15,523 bases of DNA from JBCBZH01 sp039815415 (GTDB lineage Bacteria > Bacteroidota > Rhodothermia > Rhodothermales > Rubricoccaceae): NCBI GenBank assembly GCA_039815415.1, contig JBCBZH010000075.1:1-15523 (forward strand), in the 5' to 3' direction. This document shows, piece by piece, positions 5,290 to 13,295 of this stretch (position 1 is the first letter of the stretch; each line of letters starts with the position of its first letter). The translations under genes were made by a program, and so were the position numbers. The notes beneath the pieces were generated by a model that did no database searches, was not told the DNA's origin, and was given only the letters and a program-made list of their open reading frames with translations.

Positions 5290-7917
5290 TTAGAGCTTGG
5301 CGCGGAGGCCAACAACGATGGTCCGGGGCAGGCCGGGGCGAAGACCTGCCGGGCGGCGTGAGGCCACATAGCGTGCGTCAAGCAGGTTGCGAATGGCGAC
5401 GACGGCGTGGAGCCCAGCCCCCCGGCGCTTGCGGAGGTTGACGAACGGGACGGGTGCTTCGGCCGCCAGGTCCATGACCAGACGCGCGTCGATGCGCTCC
5501 GCCTCGGGGATCGGTCCCTGGCCAGCCCGGTCGCGGGTGGGAGCGGTGTACGCCGCTCGGAGGTCGAGCCGCGCCCGCTCGCTCTCGACGCCCAGACCCA
5601 CCGTGAGGGCGTGGGGCGCTACGTACGGCAATCGATCTCCCTTGCGGACGATGCCCCACGGCAGAAACGCGCTCGTAAAGCTCCCTTCGAAGCGAGCGTC
5701 AGTGTAGGTGTAGGCGAGCCGTAGCGGAACACGGACACGTCGCCCCACCCAGGTGGCATTGACGAGGCCCTCGGCGCCGACGACACGTGCAGCACCCCCG
5801 TTGAAGAGGTCGCCCGAGCCGGTTCCCCCCGATGAGGCGAAATCTGCCCCCAAGAGATTGTCATAGGCCGTGGCGAAGCCTGCGACCTGGAGCGCAAGCG
5901 TGTGCCTCTGCCGTGTGGTCCACGTGTAGCGCATGCCAAGCTCGCCGTTGAGGCTCCACTCAGCTTCGACGCCTGGTTCGCTCGATGGCGGGGCGAAGCC
6001 TCGGTGGAGACCCGCAAAGACCGTCGCACGGCCGGTGGCAAACCGCACCCCCAGGCCCGGAATCAGCGCTGTCACCGTATTCTCGCGCGTCTGGGGTGTC
6101 CCCGCACGCTCGGGGTCCGCGGTGCCGTAGTCCTCGCGTCGCTGGCGGACATGCTCGACGCGAAGCCCAGGTGAGAGTGTGAGGTAGCCCAGCTGTGTCC
6201 CCACGCCGAACTCGCCCTCGGCGAATGCCGCGACAGCCTCAGCGCGGTCGACCCGGTTGCCGAGATCACCGGGTGTACCTGGGGTGACCAGGCGGAGTGG
6301 TTTCTCGTCGAAGGCGGCGGTACCTACGTCGACGAGACGGTAAACGAGGCCGCGTTGCATTCGATCGGCGCGGTCGCGGTGGAGCCGGAGGCCCACGCGT
6401 GCCGACGATTGCTCGGGTACGAGCGGGATGTGGGCCGTGAGGTCGAGGCCTTCAGCCCCGAACTGGCGGTCGTTCGACGCGACCGTTAGCGAGGCGTTTG
6501 CAAGGCGTGGGGCGTTGGTGCCGCGCGCAACCGCCAGCTCGTCGGCGTAGAGCACCGGATCATCAATGAAGCGGGTAATGGGCACGTCGAGGTCAGCGTC
6601 GTCGAGGCCATCCCCATTGGTGTCGAGATCGTCGCCGAGTCCATCCGAGACGGCGTCGAGGCGGCGCCAGTCACGGCGGAAGCGCGTCGTGTAGAGCGTC
6701 CCCGTCAGGGTCACCATGTTTCCGATGACGCCGACGTAGCGCAGGTGAGCGAGCTGGTGGTCACTGGTAAAGGCATCCGCGGCCGTCGACACGTAGCGGG
6801 CCGTTGGCTCGGCGCTGAAGTCGGCGTCAGTAAGGCCAAGGTAGGTCTCGTCTGAGGTCTGCCCGTCGGCGGTCACCTTAAGCTCGACGCTGTGGAAGGC
6901 GGAACCGGCTTGGCCGTGGAGGCGCGCGCGGAGATGGCCGCTCCACAGGTCGTAGCCGGTCGTGCCGTCGAGAGCGTCCCTGGCGGCGGCGGGGTCAGGA
7001 AACCGGGCGAGGTGCTTGAAGCCGTCACTGCCGTCCCACAGCCCTTCGGCGAGCACATCGAGGCTGGGACCGCCGATGCGAAGGCCGCCGCGGCCCAGCC
7101 GCATGTGTACCGTCCGCGCGCGGTCCGTGCCACCACGCACCTCGGCCTCGGCATGCGTTCCCACGGTAGGGGGTAGCATCGAGACGAAGTTGACGGCACC
7201 GCCCGTCGTGTACGGCCCGTAGGCGATTTGGGCTGAGCCTTTTCGGACTTCGAGGCCGTCCATCCGAGCGACAGGTGGGGTGTAGTAGGCGGCCGGCGCA
7301 GCATAGGGCGCGGGCGCGATGAGCACGCCGTCCTCCATCAGCGTGATGCCCGAGGAGCGTTGGGAGATCGTGCCTCGGATGCCGATGTTCGGCCGGAGCC
7401 CGTAGCCTTCTTCCTCTTGGACCGTCACGCCGGGGACTTCGGAGAGCACGCGGAGCACGTCGGTGTCGGCGAACCGCTCGAGGGCCTCGGCGTCGAGGAC
7501 CGTGGCCGCCCCGGGCACGTCGGTCACGCCGCGGGAGCCGGGGGCGAGGCGCCCCGCGGCCTCCACGGCAACTTCGCCTAGAGCCACCGCCACAGGCGCC
7601 AGCTCGACATCGAGCCGAAGTGTGTCGTTTGCCACCAGCTCGATGAGGCGCACCTGACCCGCATAACCGATGGCCGAGACAGACACCTCGGCACGTCCGG
7701 GCCGCAGCACGCTGAGCAGGAAGCGCCCATCGGCACCGGCTGCTGTTCCACGTCCCGTTCCGACGATCTGCACGGTTGCGCCGGGAATCGGTGTTCCCTC
7801 CACGGCGTTGGTCACACGGCCCTCGAGGACCGCGACGGGTTGAGCCATAGCGGGCCCGGCCGCCAGCACGACGAATGGAACCAGGCAAGCGAGAATGAAA
7901 GCAGCAGAGCGGTTCAC
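5290..7917 (-). CDS. FecA-like TonB-dependent outer-membrane receptor
   Basis: This is an outer-membrane gated channel for ferric complexes, energised by TonB. From the GTG at 7917 the product has 875 residues: a signal peptide cleaved after AMA (about residue 25), a carboxypeptidase-regulatory-like beta-sandwich (about 30-110, with VEGTPIPGATVQIVGTGRGT and DGRFLL), a plug domain (about 135-248), and a 22-strand-type barrel to the end. The plug resembles ferric dicitrate receptors: LRPNIGIRGT, LMEDGVLIAPAPYAAPAAYY, MDGLEVRKGSAQIAYGPYTTGGAVNFV. The C-terminus, NLLDARYVASRRPAGLRPGLPRTIVVGLRAKL, is also typical of that group. I chose GTG 7917 because it overlaps the upstream stop as GTGA; the TTG at 7947 is open but less likely. 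An Asp-rich loop DTNGDGLDDADLD (about residue 430) looks like a calcium-binding insert. The family is certain; citrate as ligand is only suggested. Confidence 0.92.
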   Translation of the reverse strand: MNRSAAFILACLVPFVVLAAGPAMAQPVAVLEGRVTNAVEGTPIPGATVQIVGTGRGTAAGADGRFLLSVLRPGRAEVSVSAIGYAGQVRLIELVANDTLRLDVELAPVAVALGEVAVEAAGRLAPGSRGVTDVPGAATVLDAEALERFADTDVLRVLSEVPGVTVQEEEGYGLRPNIGIRGTISQRSSGITLMEDGVLIAPAPYAAPAAYYTPPVARMDGLEVRKGSAQIAYGPYTTGGAVNFVSMLPPTVGTHAEAEVRGGTDRARTVHMRLGRGGLRIGGPSLDVLAEGLWDGSDGFKHLARFPDPAAARDALDGTTGYDLWSGHLRARLHGQAGSAFHSVELKVTADGQTSDETYLGLTDADFSAEPTARYVSTAADAFTSDHQLAHLRYVGVIGNMVTLTGTLYTTRFRRDWRRLDAVSDGLGDDLDTNGDGLDDADLDVPITRFIDDPVLYADELAVARGTNAPRLANASLTVASNDRQFGAEGLDLTAHIPLVPEQSSARVGLRLHRDRADRMQRGLVYRLVDVGTAAFDEKPLRLVTPGTPGDLGNRVDRAEAVAAFAEGEFGVGTQLGYLTLSPGLRVEHVRQRREDYGTADPERAGTPQTRENTVTALIPGLGVRFATGRATVFAGLHRGFAPPSSEPGVEAEWSLNGELGMRYTWTTRQRHTLALQVAGFATAYDNLLGADFASSGGTGSGDLFNGGAARVVGAEGLVNATWVGRRVRVPLRLAYTYTDARFEGSFTSAFLPWGIVRKGDRLPYVAPHALTVGLGVESERARLDLRAAYTAPTRDRAGQGPIPEAERIDARLVMDLAAEAPVPFVNLRKRRGAGLHAVVAIRNLLDARYVASRRPAGLRPGLPRTIVVGLRAKL

Positions 7918-9311
7918 GGGCTGGCGGGTAGATCTCGGAGGACCCAAGGCTTTGGACCGATGGAGCGGGGGACCTGCGTCAGGTCAACGGAGGGGTCAAT
8001 GAGCGGAGCGCCAGGCCTGCCGTTGAGGCTGACGTAGGTGTCGGCGCGGACCTCCACATCCGCGTGGCCTGCGTCCCGGAAGCGCTGCTCGATGTGCTGG
8101 GCATACTGCCAGATGAAGTCCGGCTGATACGACATCGCCATCTCTTGGATGGCCGTCAGATCATCGCTGGGGAGCACCGTCCAGGACTGGCCGCTGGCTG
8201 GGTCTCGAACATCGAAGGAGGTGGTGCCGGTCTTCTCCGTCACCATCACGTGCCACGCGAAGCGGTACCCTTCTTCGGTCCAGAGGCGGTCGCCGGGGTA
8301 AAGCCAGTGGCGGAGGGGAAGGGTGAGCTGGATCGTGAGCAGCACCACGGCACTCCCCAGCGCCCATCGCGACGGTCGAGCTGGCGAACGGGGAGGACGC
8401 TGAGGGGACCCGCCAAGCCGCCTGCCGAGCGTTCGCCACTGATCCCCGTCGAAGAAGACGAGGGCTGCGATCATCATCACGAACGGGAAGACGCCGATGT
8501 TGAACAGCGCATACGTCACCGCGTGAAACGCCACGGCGGCGACGTACGCCCACGGTCTCCATCTCCGAACGGACAGCCAGAACGGGATGGTGAGATCGAA
8601 TAGGGCGCCGCCCCAGGCGAACGCCCACGGCATCCAGTCGAGGTCGAACAGCGGCCCGACGAGAGGCAGTCCGCCGCGTGCCGGGAGCCAGATCCGAAGC
8701 GGCATCGCGTCGATCAGCCAGTCCGCGTGCAGCTTGGCGATGCCCGCAAAGACATACACCAGCCCGACGTGCAGCCGGAGTGCGCTCACGGTCCACGCGG
8801 GGACGGAGGCCGCGTTCGCACGACCGGGAACGAGCGCCGCACCCATCGGAAGCGTTAGCATCAGCACGCCGATGGCGCTCACGAAGTAGTAGTGGTTGAG
8901 GTACGTCGCGGCTTCGATCAACTCGAGGTACGTGAACGACACCACGAAGACGGCCAGCCACAGGCGTGCGGCTCGTCCCCATGCAAAGGCTAGAGCCGAC
9001 ACCAGCACGACACCCAGAGCCGCGTAGAGGCCCCACAGCGGAAGGGGTCGGACCCACCCGAAGCCGGGGTAGGTGAAGTGGAACGTCGGGTCGGCATACA
9101 GCGGACCGGCCCATCCCAGCAGAATGAACCGGAGAGCGCTCGCCGCCATCACCAGCCCGAAGCCGATGCGGAAAACGCCGAGCACGATGGGATCGGTCGA
9201 CGCTATCGCCGCCTGTGCCCATCGCCCGACTGGTCTCGGACTCGGGAGGGGCGGCGCCCTGCGCGCAGAGCCTGAGCGGGCTCGGAGCATCGCAGGGGGC
9301 GCGAGGGTCAC
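7914..9311 (-). CDS. HTTM (vitamin K-dependent carboxylase-like) membrane protein
   Basis: A 465-residue multi-pass protein with the horizontally transferred transmembrane (HTTM) domain related to gamma-glutamyl carboxylase. Diagnostic features are FRIGFGLVM near residue 47, TYLNHYYF (137-143), RLHVGLVYVFAGIAKLHADWL (179-199) with the Lys that aligns with the carboxylase catalytic-region Lys (193), and VAFHAVTYALFNIGVFPFVMM (260-280). After about residue 300 comes another membrane segment and a soluble tail with EEGYRFAWHVMVTEKTGTTSFDV, shared by the bacterial long form. Its GTG start at 9311 overlaps the stop of the second imelysin gene as GTGA, and its own TGA overlaps the receptor GTG the same way. 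Most bacterial HTTM proteins have no known substrate. Here the coupling points to a role with imelysin lipoproteins or the receptor; a modification of an iron-handling protein is one hypothesis. Confidence 0.88.
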   Translation of the reverse strand: MTLAPPAMLRARSGSARRAPPLPSPRPVGRWAQAAIASTDPIVLGVFRIGFGLVMAASALRFILLGWAGPLYADPTFHFTYPGFGWVRPLPLWGLYAALGVVLVSALAFAWGRAARLWLAVFVVSFTYLELIEAATYLNHYYFVSAIGVLMLTLPMGAALVPGRANAASVPAWTVSALRLHVGLVYVFAGIAKLHADWLIDAMPLRIWLPARGGLPLVGPLFDLDWMPWAFAWGGALFDLTIPFWLSVRRWRPWAYVAAVAFHAVTYALFNIGVFPFVMMIAALVFFDGDQWRTLGRRLGGSPQRPPRSPARPSRWALGSAVVLLTIQLTLPLRHWLYPGDRLWTEEGYRFAWHVMVTEKTGTTSFDVRDPASGQSWTVLPSDDLTAIQEMAMSYQPDFIWQYAQHIEQRFRDAGHADVEVRADTYVSLNGRPGAPLIDPSVDLTQVPRSIGPKPWVLRDLPASP

Positions 9312-10453
9312 CGCGAGTCGCCGTCGTTGTCGCTGAACGTGATGCTCACGCCCAGCCAGTTGGCGAGGTCTGTCTTGATGAGACGGAGCAGGGTGCCGGT
9401 CTCCTCGTAGAGTGTCTCGGCGGCACCGCGCTGGTCCGTCACCGCGGACCGCAGTGGCACCGTGAGGGAGGCCGCGGCCGCATCCGTGCGGTCGATCTGG
9501 CCGATCAGGGCCGCGCCGAGTGGCTGCCCGTCCAACTCCGCCTCGAGCGTGACGAGATAGTCGTCGAGGCCGGTGCCGCCGCCGCCAGTCATCAGCGCGC
9601 GGAGCCCGGCGAGGTCTGCCCGGAACAGATCAATGGACGTGTTGGCATACGGGGCTTCGACGAGATCTGGCTGGGGATCGCCGCCGGGCTCTGAGGGATT
9701 GCGAGCGATTCCCATCGGTCGCCCGACTTTCTGGTAGCGCAGGTCCTCAGCTAGCATCGCCATCTCGTTGACGAGGCGCGAGACCGAACTCTGGAGGTCG
9801 CGGCCCTCGGTGTCTGCGTCCACGAACATGCCGATCTCGTCGCCTCCATCGGCGACCCATCGGTCTTGAAGAACCCGGCCCTGGTAGGCCACGTCGGCTG
9901 CGACAAAGCGAGCGTACGCTCGTCTCTGTGGATCCGCGTTGAGCGCCGCCAGGGCATCATCTCCCGCGAACAAGAGGTACTCCAGTCCTGGCAGCCCCCG
10001 CGCATTCGAGCCCCGAGCAGCGACATATGCCGAGTCGATGGTCGCCGTCGTGGCGATAGACTCTTCGATGACCTCCACGTTGGCAGGCCATGTGTTGATC
10101 CGGTTGTGGTAGAGCCCAAACCGAACGCCCGGCATATTGAGCGCCGAGAGTCGGTGCCACGTGGCTGCGGTGGTTCGCCACTCAACTCGTGCAGCTTCAA
10201 GAGTCGAGGCCGACGGCGAGCTGGCGAGGGCCTCCAATGCTGACGCCAGCTCGTCAGCGTCACGGACGAAGTCGTCATGGGTGGGAAGAATCACACGGGA
10301 AGCCAGGTCGGCGAGCATCGCCTGACGGACGGCGTCACGGTCGGTCGTCGGGCCTTCGCTTCCGTTGTCGCAGGCGGCCGCCGTAAGGCCGAGGCCGAGA
10401 ACAAGGGCGACGACCGCAATCGCGGTGCGAAACGAGCGAATTGTGTCGATCAT
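9308..10453 (-). CDS. Imelysin-family lipoprotein, second copy (variant motif)
   Basis: A 381-residue protein with a lipoprotein signal ending TAAAC (Cys at 28), then a mostly helical imelysin-type domain. Recognisable segments are EWRTTAATWHRLSALNMPGVRFGLYHNRINTWPAN (91-125) and RGLPGLEYLLFAGDDAL (152-168), followed by helices and a C-terminal LLRLIKTDLANWLGVSITFSDNDGDSR tail. Classical imelysins carry GxHxxE at the position of GLPGLE; the His is replaced by Pro here while the Glu remains. It is therefore a divergent imelysin relative, perhaps the sub-group that pairs with a first imelysin and a di-haem protein. It starts 6 bases after the di-haem gene and couples to the HTTM gene by GTGA. 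Imelysin proteins such as IrpA and ICMP are iron-regulated surface or periplasmic proteins implicated in iron uptake. Whether this copy binds metal is unclear. Confidence 0.87.
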   Translation of the reverse strand: MIDTIRSFRTAIAVVALVLGLGLTAAACDNGSEGPTTDRDAVRQAMLADLASRVILPTHDDFVRDADELASALEALASSPSASTLEAARVEWRTTAATWHRLSALNMPGVRFGLYHNRINTWPANVEVIEESIATTATIDSAYVAARGSNARGLPGLEYLLFAGDDALAALNADPQRRAYARFVAADVAYQGRVLQDRWVADGGDEIGMFVDADTEGRDLQSSVSRLVNEMAMLAEDLRYQKVGRPMGIARNPSEPGGDPQPDLVEAPYANTSIDLFRADLAGLRALMTGGGGTGLDDYLVTLEAELDGQPLGAALIGQIDRTDAAAASLTVPLRSAVTDQRGAAETLYEETGTLLRLIKTDLANWLGVSITFSDNDGDSR

Positions 10454-10459
10454 AGAGTG

Positions 10460-11923
10460 CTACAGGGAGTGGAGAAACGCCACGATGGCGTCACGTTCGT
10501 CGGCGTCGAGTTGGCGGAAGCGCTCTTGGGCCGCTTCGGCCTCGCCGCCGTGCCAGAGAATGGCCTCCACAACGCCTCGTGCGCGTCCGTCGTGGAGGAG
10601 TTCCATGTGGCCGTTCACCGTCTCGAAGAGCCCGAGGCCCCACAGCGGCGGCGTGCGCCACTCGCGTCCTGAGGCCTCGAAGACCTCAAGGCCATCTGCC
10701 AGCCCGTCGCCCATGTCGTGCAACAGGAGGTCGGTGTAGGGACGGATCGTCTGGTTCGAGAGCGCGTCGGCCACCGAACTGGTGCCTGTGTTAAGCTGGG
10801 GCACGTGGCAGCTCGCGCACCCGATCTCGTTGAAGAGCCTCTTGCCCCGTAGCACCTCAGGGGCATCCACGTCCCGCCGTGCAGGCACGGCGAGGGTGCT
10901 CGAGTACAGGGTGACGTGGTCCAGGTTGCGGTCTTCGATCTCGGGAGAGCCGCCGGTTGGAGCCTCGTTGCATCCCGCCGGGGCGATGGTACAGTTCTCC
11001 GTGTTGAAAAGCGACGACGTAATGCCGATGTCACCATGAAACGCGCTGGCGACCTGCTGGCGAACCGTGGGCTGGCCCGCTTTCCATCCAAACCGGCCGA
11101 GGGAGTAGTCGCCCCGGAGCACATCCCAGACCCGGTTGACGCGGCCCGAGATGCCGTCGCCATCGCGGTCATTCGGGTCCGCCAGCTCGAGGAGGTCAGC
11201 GTCTGGAACGGCCTCGAGAAGCCCCATGCCCGACATGTGGTTCGCAACACGAGGAGAGACTACGAGGTCTGAGATGGGGCCGTACGCTTCGTCCGTGAAC
11301 GTGACCGTCGGGCGGCGCAGCGAGTACGGGGTGCCGTCGGCGAACTGGCCGGGGACCTCCTCGTAGCGAACGAGAATGGTGGCCTCGGCCGTGAAGTCGA
11401 GCGTCGCCTGATCCTGGATCTGGGATCCATAGCGGTCATCCCCGAGCGGTCCCCCGCGCGCGTCGCGCTGGCCGGGGACCCCAAGGCGAACGAGGAATCC
11501 GGTCGGCTTCTCCCCGTCGAAGGCCGGAGGCCGTCCCCGACCGTCCTTGAAATGGCAGGCGGCGCAGGAGCGCGCATTGAAGAACGGTCCCAGTCCATCG
11601 CGTGCCGTGGTGGACGCAGGGGCGGTGACCCATGCCTGGTTGAAGAGCGAGTTGCCCACGCCGAAGAACCGCTCCTCTTCGCGTGAGAGGCCGGGTGCAG
11701 GAAGCCCAAAGGCATTCACGCTCTGGTTGAACACCGTCGTGCCACCGCCCGACAGCTCTTCCCCATCTTCCGCCATCAGCGATGTCGAATCGCACCCCGC
11801 GGCCATGCTGGTCCAGGCCACGAAGGGAAGAAGCGCTAGAAGGACCAAACGTGCCGTGCCCCCAACACCACGCAGACGTTGGGGGCACAGGCCAGGAGCC
11901 GAAGGGGAGGGCTGATTCGTCAC
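10460..11923 (-). CDS. Di-haem c-type cytochrome lipoprotein (DUF1111 / di-haem oxidoreductase family)
   Basis: A 487-residue exported protein with two CxxCH haem-attachment sites: CAACH (120-124, followed by FKDGRGRPP) and CASCH (369-373, in LFNEIGCASCHVP). A hydrophobic segment ending SMAAGC (Cys 44) makes it a probable lipoprotein. Conserved blocks of the family are visible: ANHMSGMGLLEAVPD, DPNDRDGDGISGRVNRVWD, FGWKAGQPTVRQQ, SDLLLHDMGD-like YTDLLLHDMGDGLAD (396-410), TPPLWGLG (424-431) and LLHDGRARGVVEAILWHGGEA. It resembles MauG/CcpA-type peroxidases only distantly. The family is often found beside imelysin genes, as here. The start is GTG at 11923; an in-frame alternative is not clearly better. 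It follows the first imelysin by 33 bases and precedes the second by 6. Redox handling of iron at the cell surface is inferred from the neighbours. Confidence 0.9.
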   Translation of the reverse strand: MTNQPSPSAPGLCPQRLRGVGGTARLVLLALLPFVAWTSMAAGCDSTSLMAEDGEELSGGGTTVFNQSVNAFGLPAPGLSREEERFFGVGNSLFNQAWVTAPASTTARDGLGPFFNARSCAACHFKDGRGRPPAFDGEKPTGFLVRLGVPGQRDARGGPLGDDRYGSQIQDQATLDFTAEATILVRYEEVPGQFADGTPYSLRRPTVTFTDEAYGPISDLVVSPRVANHMSGMGLLEAVPDADLLELADPNDRDGDGISGRVNRVWDVLRGDYSLGRFGWKAGQPTVRQQVASAFHGDIGITSSLFNTENCTIAPAGCNEAPTGGSPEIEDRNLDHVTLYSSTLAVPARRDVDAPEVLRGKRLFNEIGCASCHVPQLNTGTSSVADALSNQTIRPYTDLLLHDMGDGLADGLEVFEASGREWRTPPLWGLGLFETVNGHMELLHDGRARGVVEAILWHGGEAEAAQERFRQLDADERDAIVAFLHSL

Positions 11924-11956
11924 GACAACGCTATGCGGCCTATCACAGTACTGGCG

Positions 11957-13093
11957 CTACTCCGGGATGTCTGTATTGATCGAAACGCCGAGAGCACGCG
12001 CGCCCTCGACGAAGGAGTCGCCGAGGTCCTGGAGAGCATCCACAGCGGCCAGAACCGTCTGCTGATCGTTGATGATGGCGCGGTCGAAGGGGTCTGGGAT
12101 GGCATTGACGGCCGTGAGAGCTGCGGCCACGTTCGCGTCGATGCGGTCTGCCAGGTCAGAGTCCTCGTCTCGGACGAGGTCTGAGAGAGACGTGCCGCTC
12201 ACCGTGGACCCATTCGTCCGCGTATATCGCCCACGCCAGACGTTGGCAATACCTTGAGCGTTCGTCACGATGTCGCGGTCGGTGTTGTCAGAGAAGCACG
12301 AGTGCTCGTCTTCTTGGTCCTGATTGTTCACAGCGACGAACATCCTCTCGACGGCTAGCTCAGACTTCGAGAGCGTGCCGATGCCGGTCATGATGTTGCG
12401 AAGGGCTTGGTCTGCATCGAGCGCCAGAAATGTCGAGCGGTACGTGCCTGTGCCGTCCGACCACGCATCGACCATGTCGTCCAGGTGGACGAGGAGGAGG
12501 TCGCTTGCCGCAGCCAAGTACTGCCCACGACGATCCGCATTCGTACCTGTCGTGTAGTCCGTAAACGGCCGGGCACCTGCACCCGTCTCGCTGAGGTCCT
12601 GGCCCCAGAGCAAGAACTCGATGGCGTGGTAGCCGGTCGAGACGTTGGCCTCACCGCCGACCTCGTTCAGCGACTCCAGGAGTGCGGCATTGATGGTCGG
12701 GAATTGACCTGGGCTGTTGATGATGCCTGCGTCGGGGTCCGTCGAAACGTAGTCCACGTAGGCCTCGTCGAGCGGCCACGCATTGAGGAGACCTTCTGGG
12801 CCGTCCTCGTCATCGATGGGGCCATTAGCGAACCGGTAGGCTTCAGTCTGTCCGTACGGCTCGCGAGCTGCAAGCCATGCCTGCTTGGTAGCATCAAAAC
12901 TGGCCTGGCTTGGAGAAGCCAGGAAAGCATCAATCGCTTGGTCAAGGGCAACCGCCGCGTCGTACGAATCCACATACGATGCTGCCACGACGTCGGCATA
13001 GGTTGAGATCGCAGCGGAGCGGTCTTCGGCTGAACTGCCGGAGTCGCAGGCAGCAATGAAGAGAATGGCCGAAGCCAGAAGGGAGAGTCTCAT
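11957..13093 (-). CDS. Imelysin-family (IrpA-like) lipoprotein, first gene of operon
   Basis: A 378-residue lipoprotein: MRLSLLASAILFIAAC with lipobox Cys 16, then the imelysin domain. The family signature GxHxxE is intact as GYHAIEFLLWGQD (154-166). Other IrpA-like blocks are TKQAWLAAREPYGQTEAYRFANGPID (69-94), NAWPLDEAYVDYV (104-116) and the late QEDEHSCFSDNTDRDIVTNAQGIANVWRG segment. Length is normal. Imelysin proteins are extracytoplasmic and iron-regulated in several bacteria; the GxHxxE residues are candidate metal ligands. The ATG at 13093 lies 18 bases downstream of a perfect 27-nt palindrome, so repression by a metal-sensing regulator is likely and would affect the whole six-gene operon. 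The second imelysin further down is clearly divergent, not a recent duplicate. Confidence 0.92.
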   Translation of the reverse strand: MRLSLLASAILFIAACDSGSSAEDRSAAISTYADVVAASYVDSYDAAVALDQAIDAFLASPSQASFDATKQAWLAAREPYGQTEAYRFANGPIDDEDGPEGLLNAWPLDEAYVDYVSTDPDAGIINSPGQFPTINAALLESLNEVGGEANVSTGYHAIEFLLWGQDLSETGAGARPFTDYTTGTNADRRGQYLAAASDLLLVHLDDMVDAWSDGTGTYRSTFLALDADQALRNIMTGIGTLSKSELAVERMFVAVNNQDQEDEHSCFSDNTDRDIVTNAQGIANVWRGRYTRTNGSTVSGTSLSDLVRDEDSDLADRIDANVAAALTAVNAIPDPFDRAIINDQQTVLAAVDALQDLGDSFVEGARALGVSINTDIPE

Positions 13094-13111
13094 GACGCAG
13101 AGTGCGGGAGG

Positions 13112-13138
13112 GCTTATTTAGACTCAGTCTAAATAAGC
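13112..13138 (-). promoter_or_regulatory. 27-nt perfect palindrome: operator of the six-gene iron operon
   Basis: A 13+1+13 inverted repeat without mismatch is centred on the C at 13125; its core is TTTAGACTCAGTCTAAA. It lies 18 bases upstream of the first imelysin ATG on the minus strand, where it would cover or abut the promoter. The core matches the other two boxes in this window. It resembles DtxR/IdeR-type sites in half-site form but with GACT in place of GG(T/C)T, so the regulator class is inferred. No promoter hexamers outside the palindrome are convincing. Confidence 0.75.
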
Positions 13139-13295
13139 ATTCGGGCTACGGCTACGTCACGCTTGTGAAGACTTCGAGAGCGATCGTCGGCGTCAGGATG
13201 TGTAAGCCCTGTCGTTCGAGATCTTCCGGTTATCGACACTGCGGCCATCACGAAAGCAGCCGCGAGTGGCAACGATTGGATGGGCGAAGTTGGAA

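Noticed and set aside
4640..5293. Plus-strand open frame of 217 codons across the methyltransferase
   Set aside because: The opposite frame carries clear SAM-binding motifs; this one has no recognisable motif.
7025..7888. Long minus-strand open frame inside the TonB receptor gene
   Set aside because: It is extremely Arg/Gly-rich and overlaps the receptor entirely; a typical GC-rich shadow.
7918..7947. TTG start at 7947 giving the TonB receptor ten extra residues
   Set aside because: The GTG at 7917 overlaps the preceding stop as GTGA and gives a normal signal peptide; the TTG version adds a Pro/Arg-rich head before it.
8161..9222. Long minus-strand open frame inside the HTTM gene
   Set aside because: It is an Arg-rich shadow frame of high-GC coding DNA, without domains, fully overlapped by the HTTM gene.
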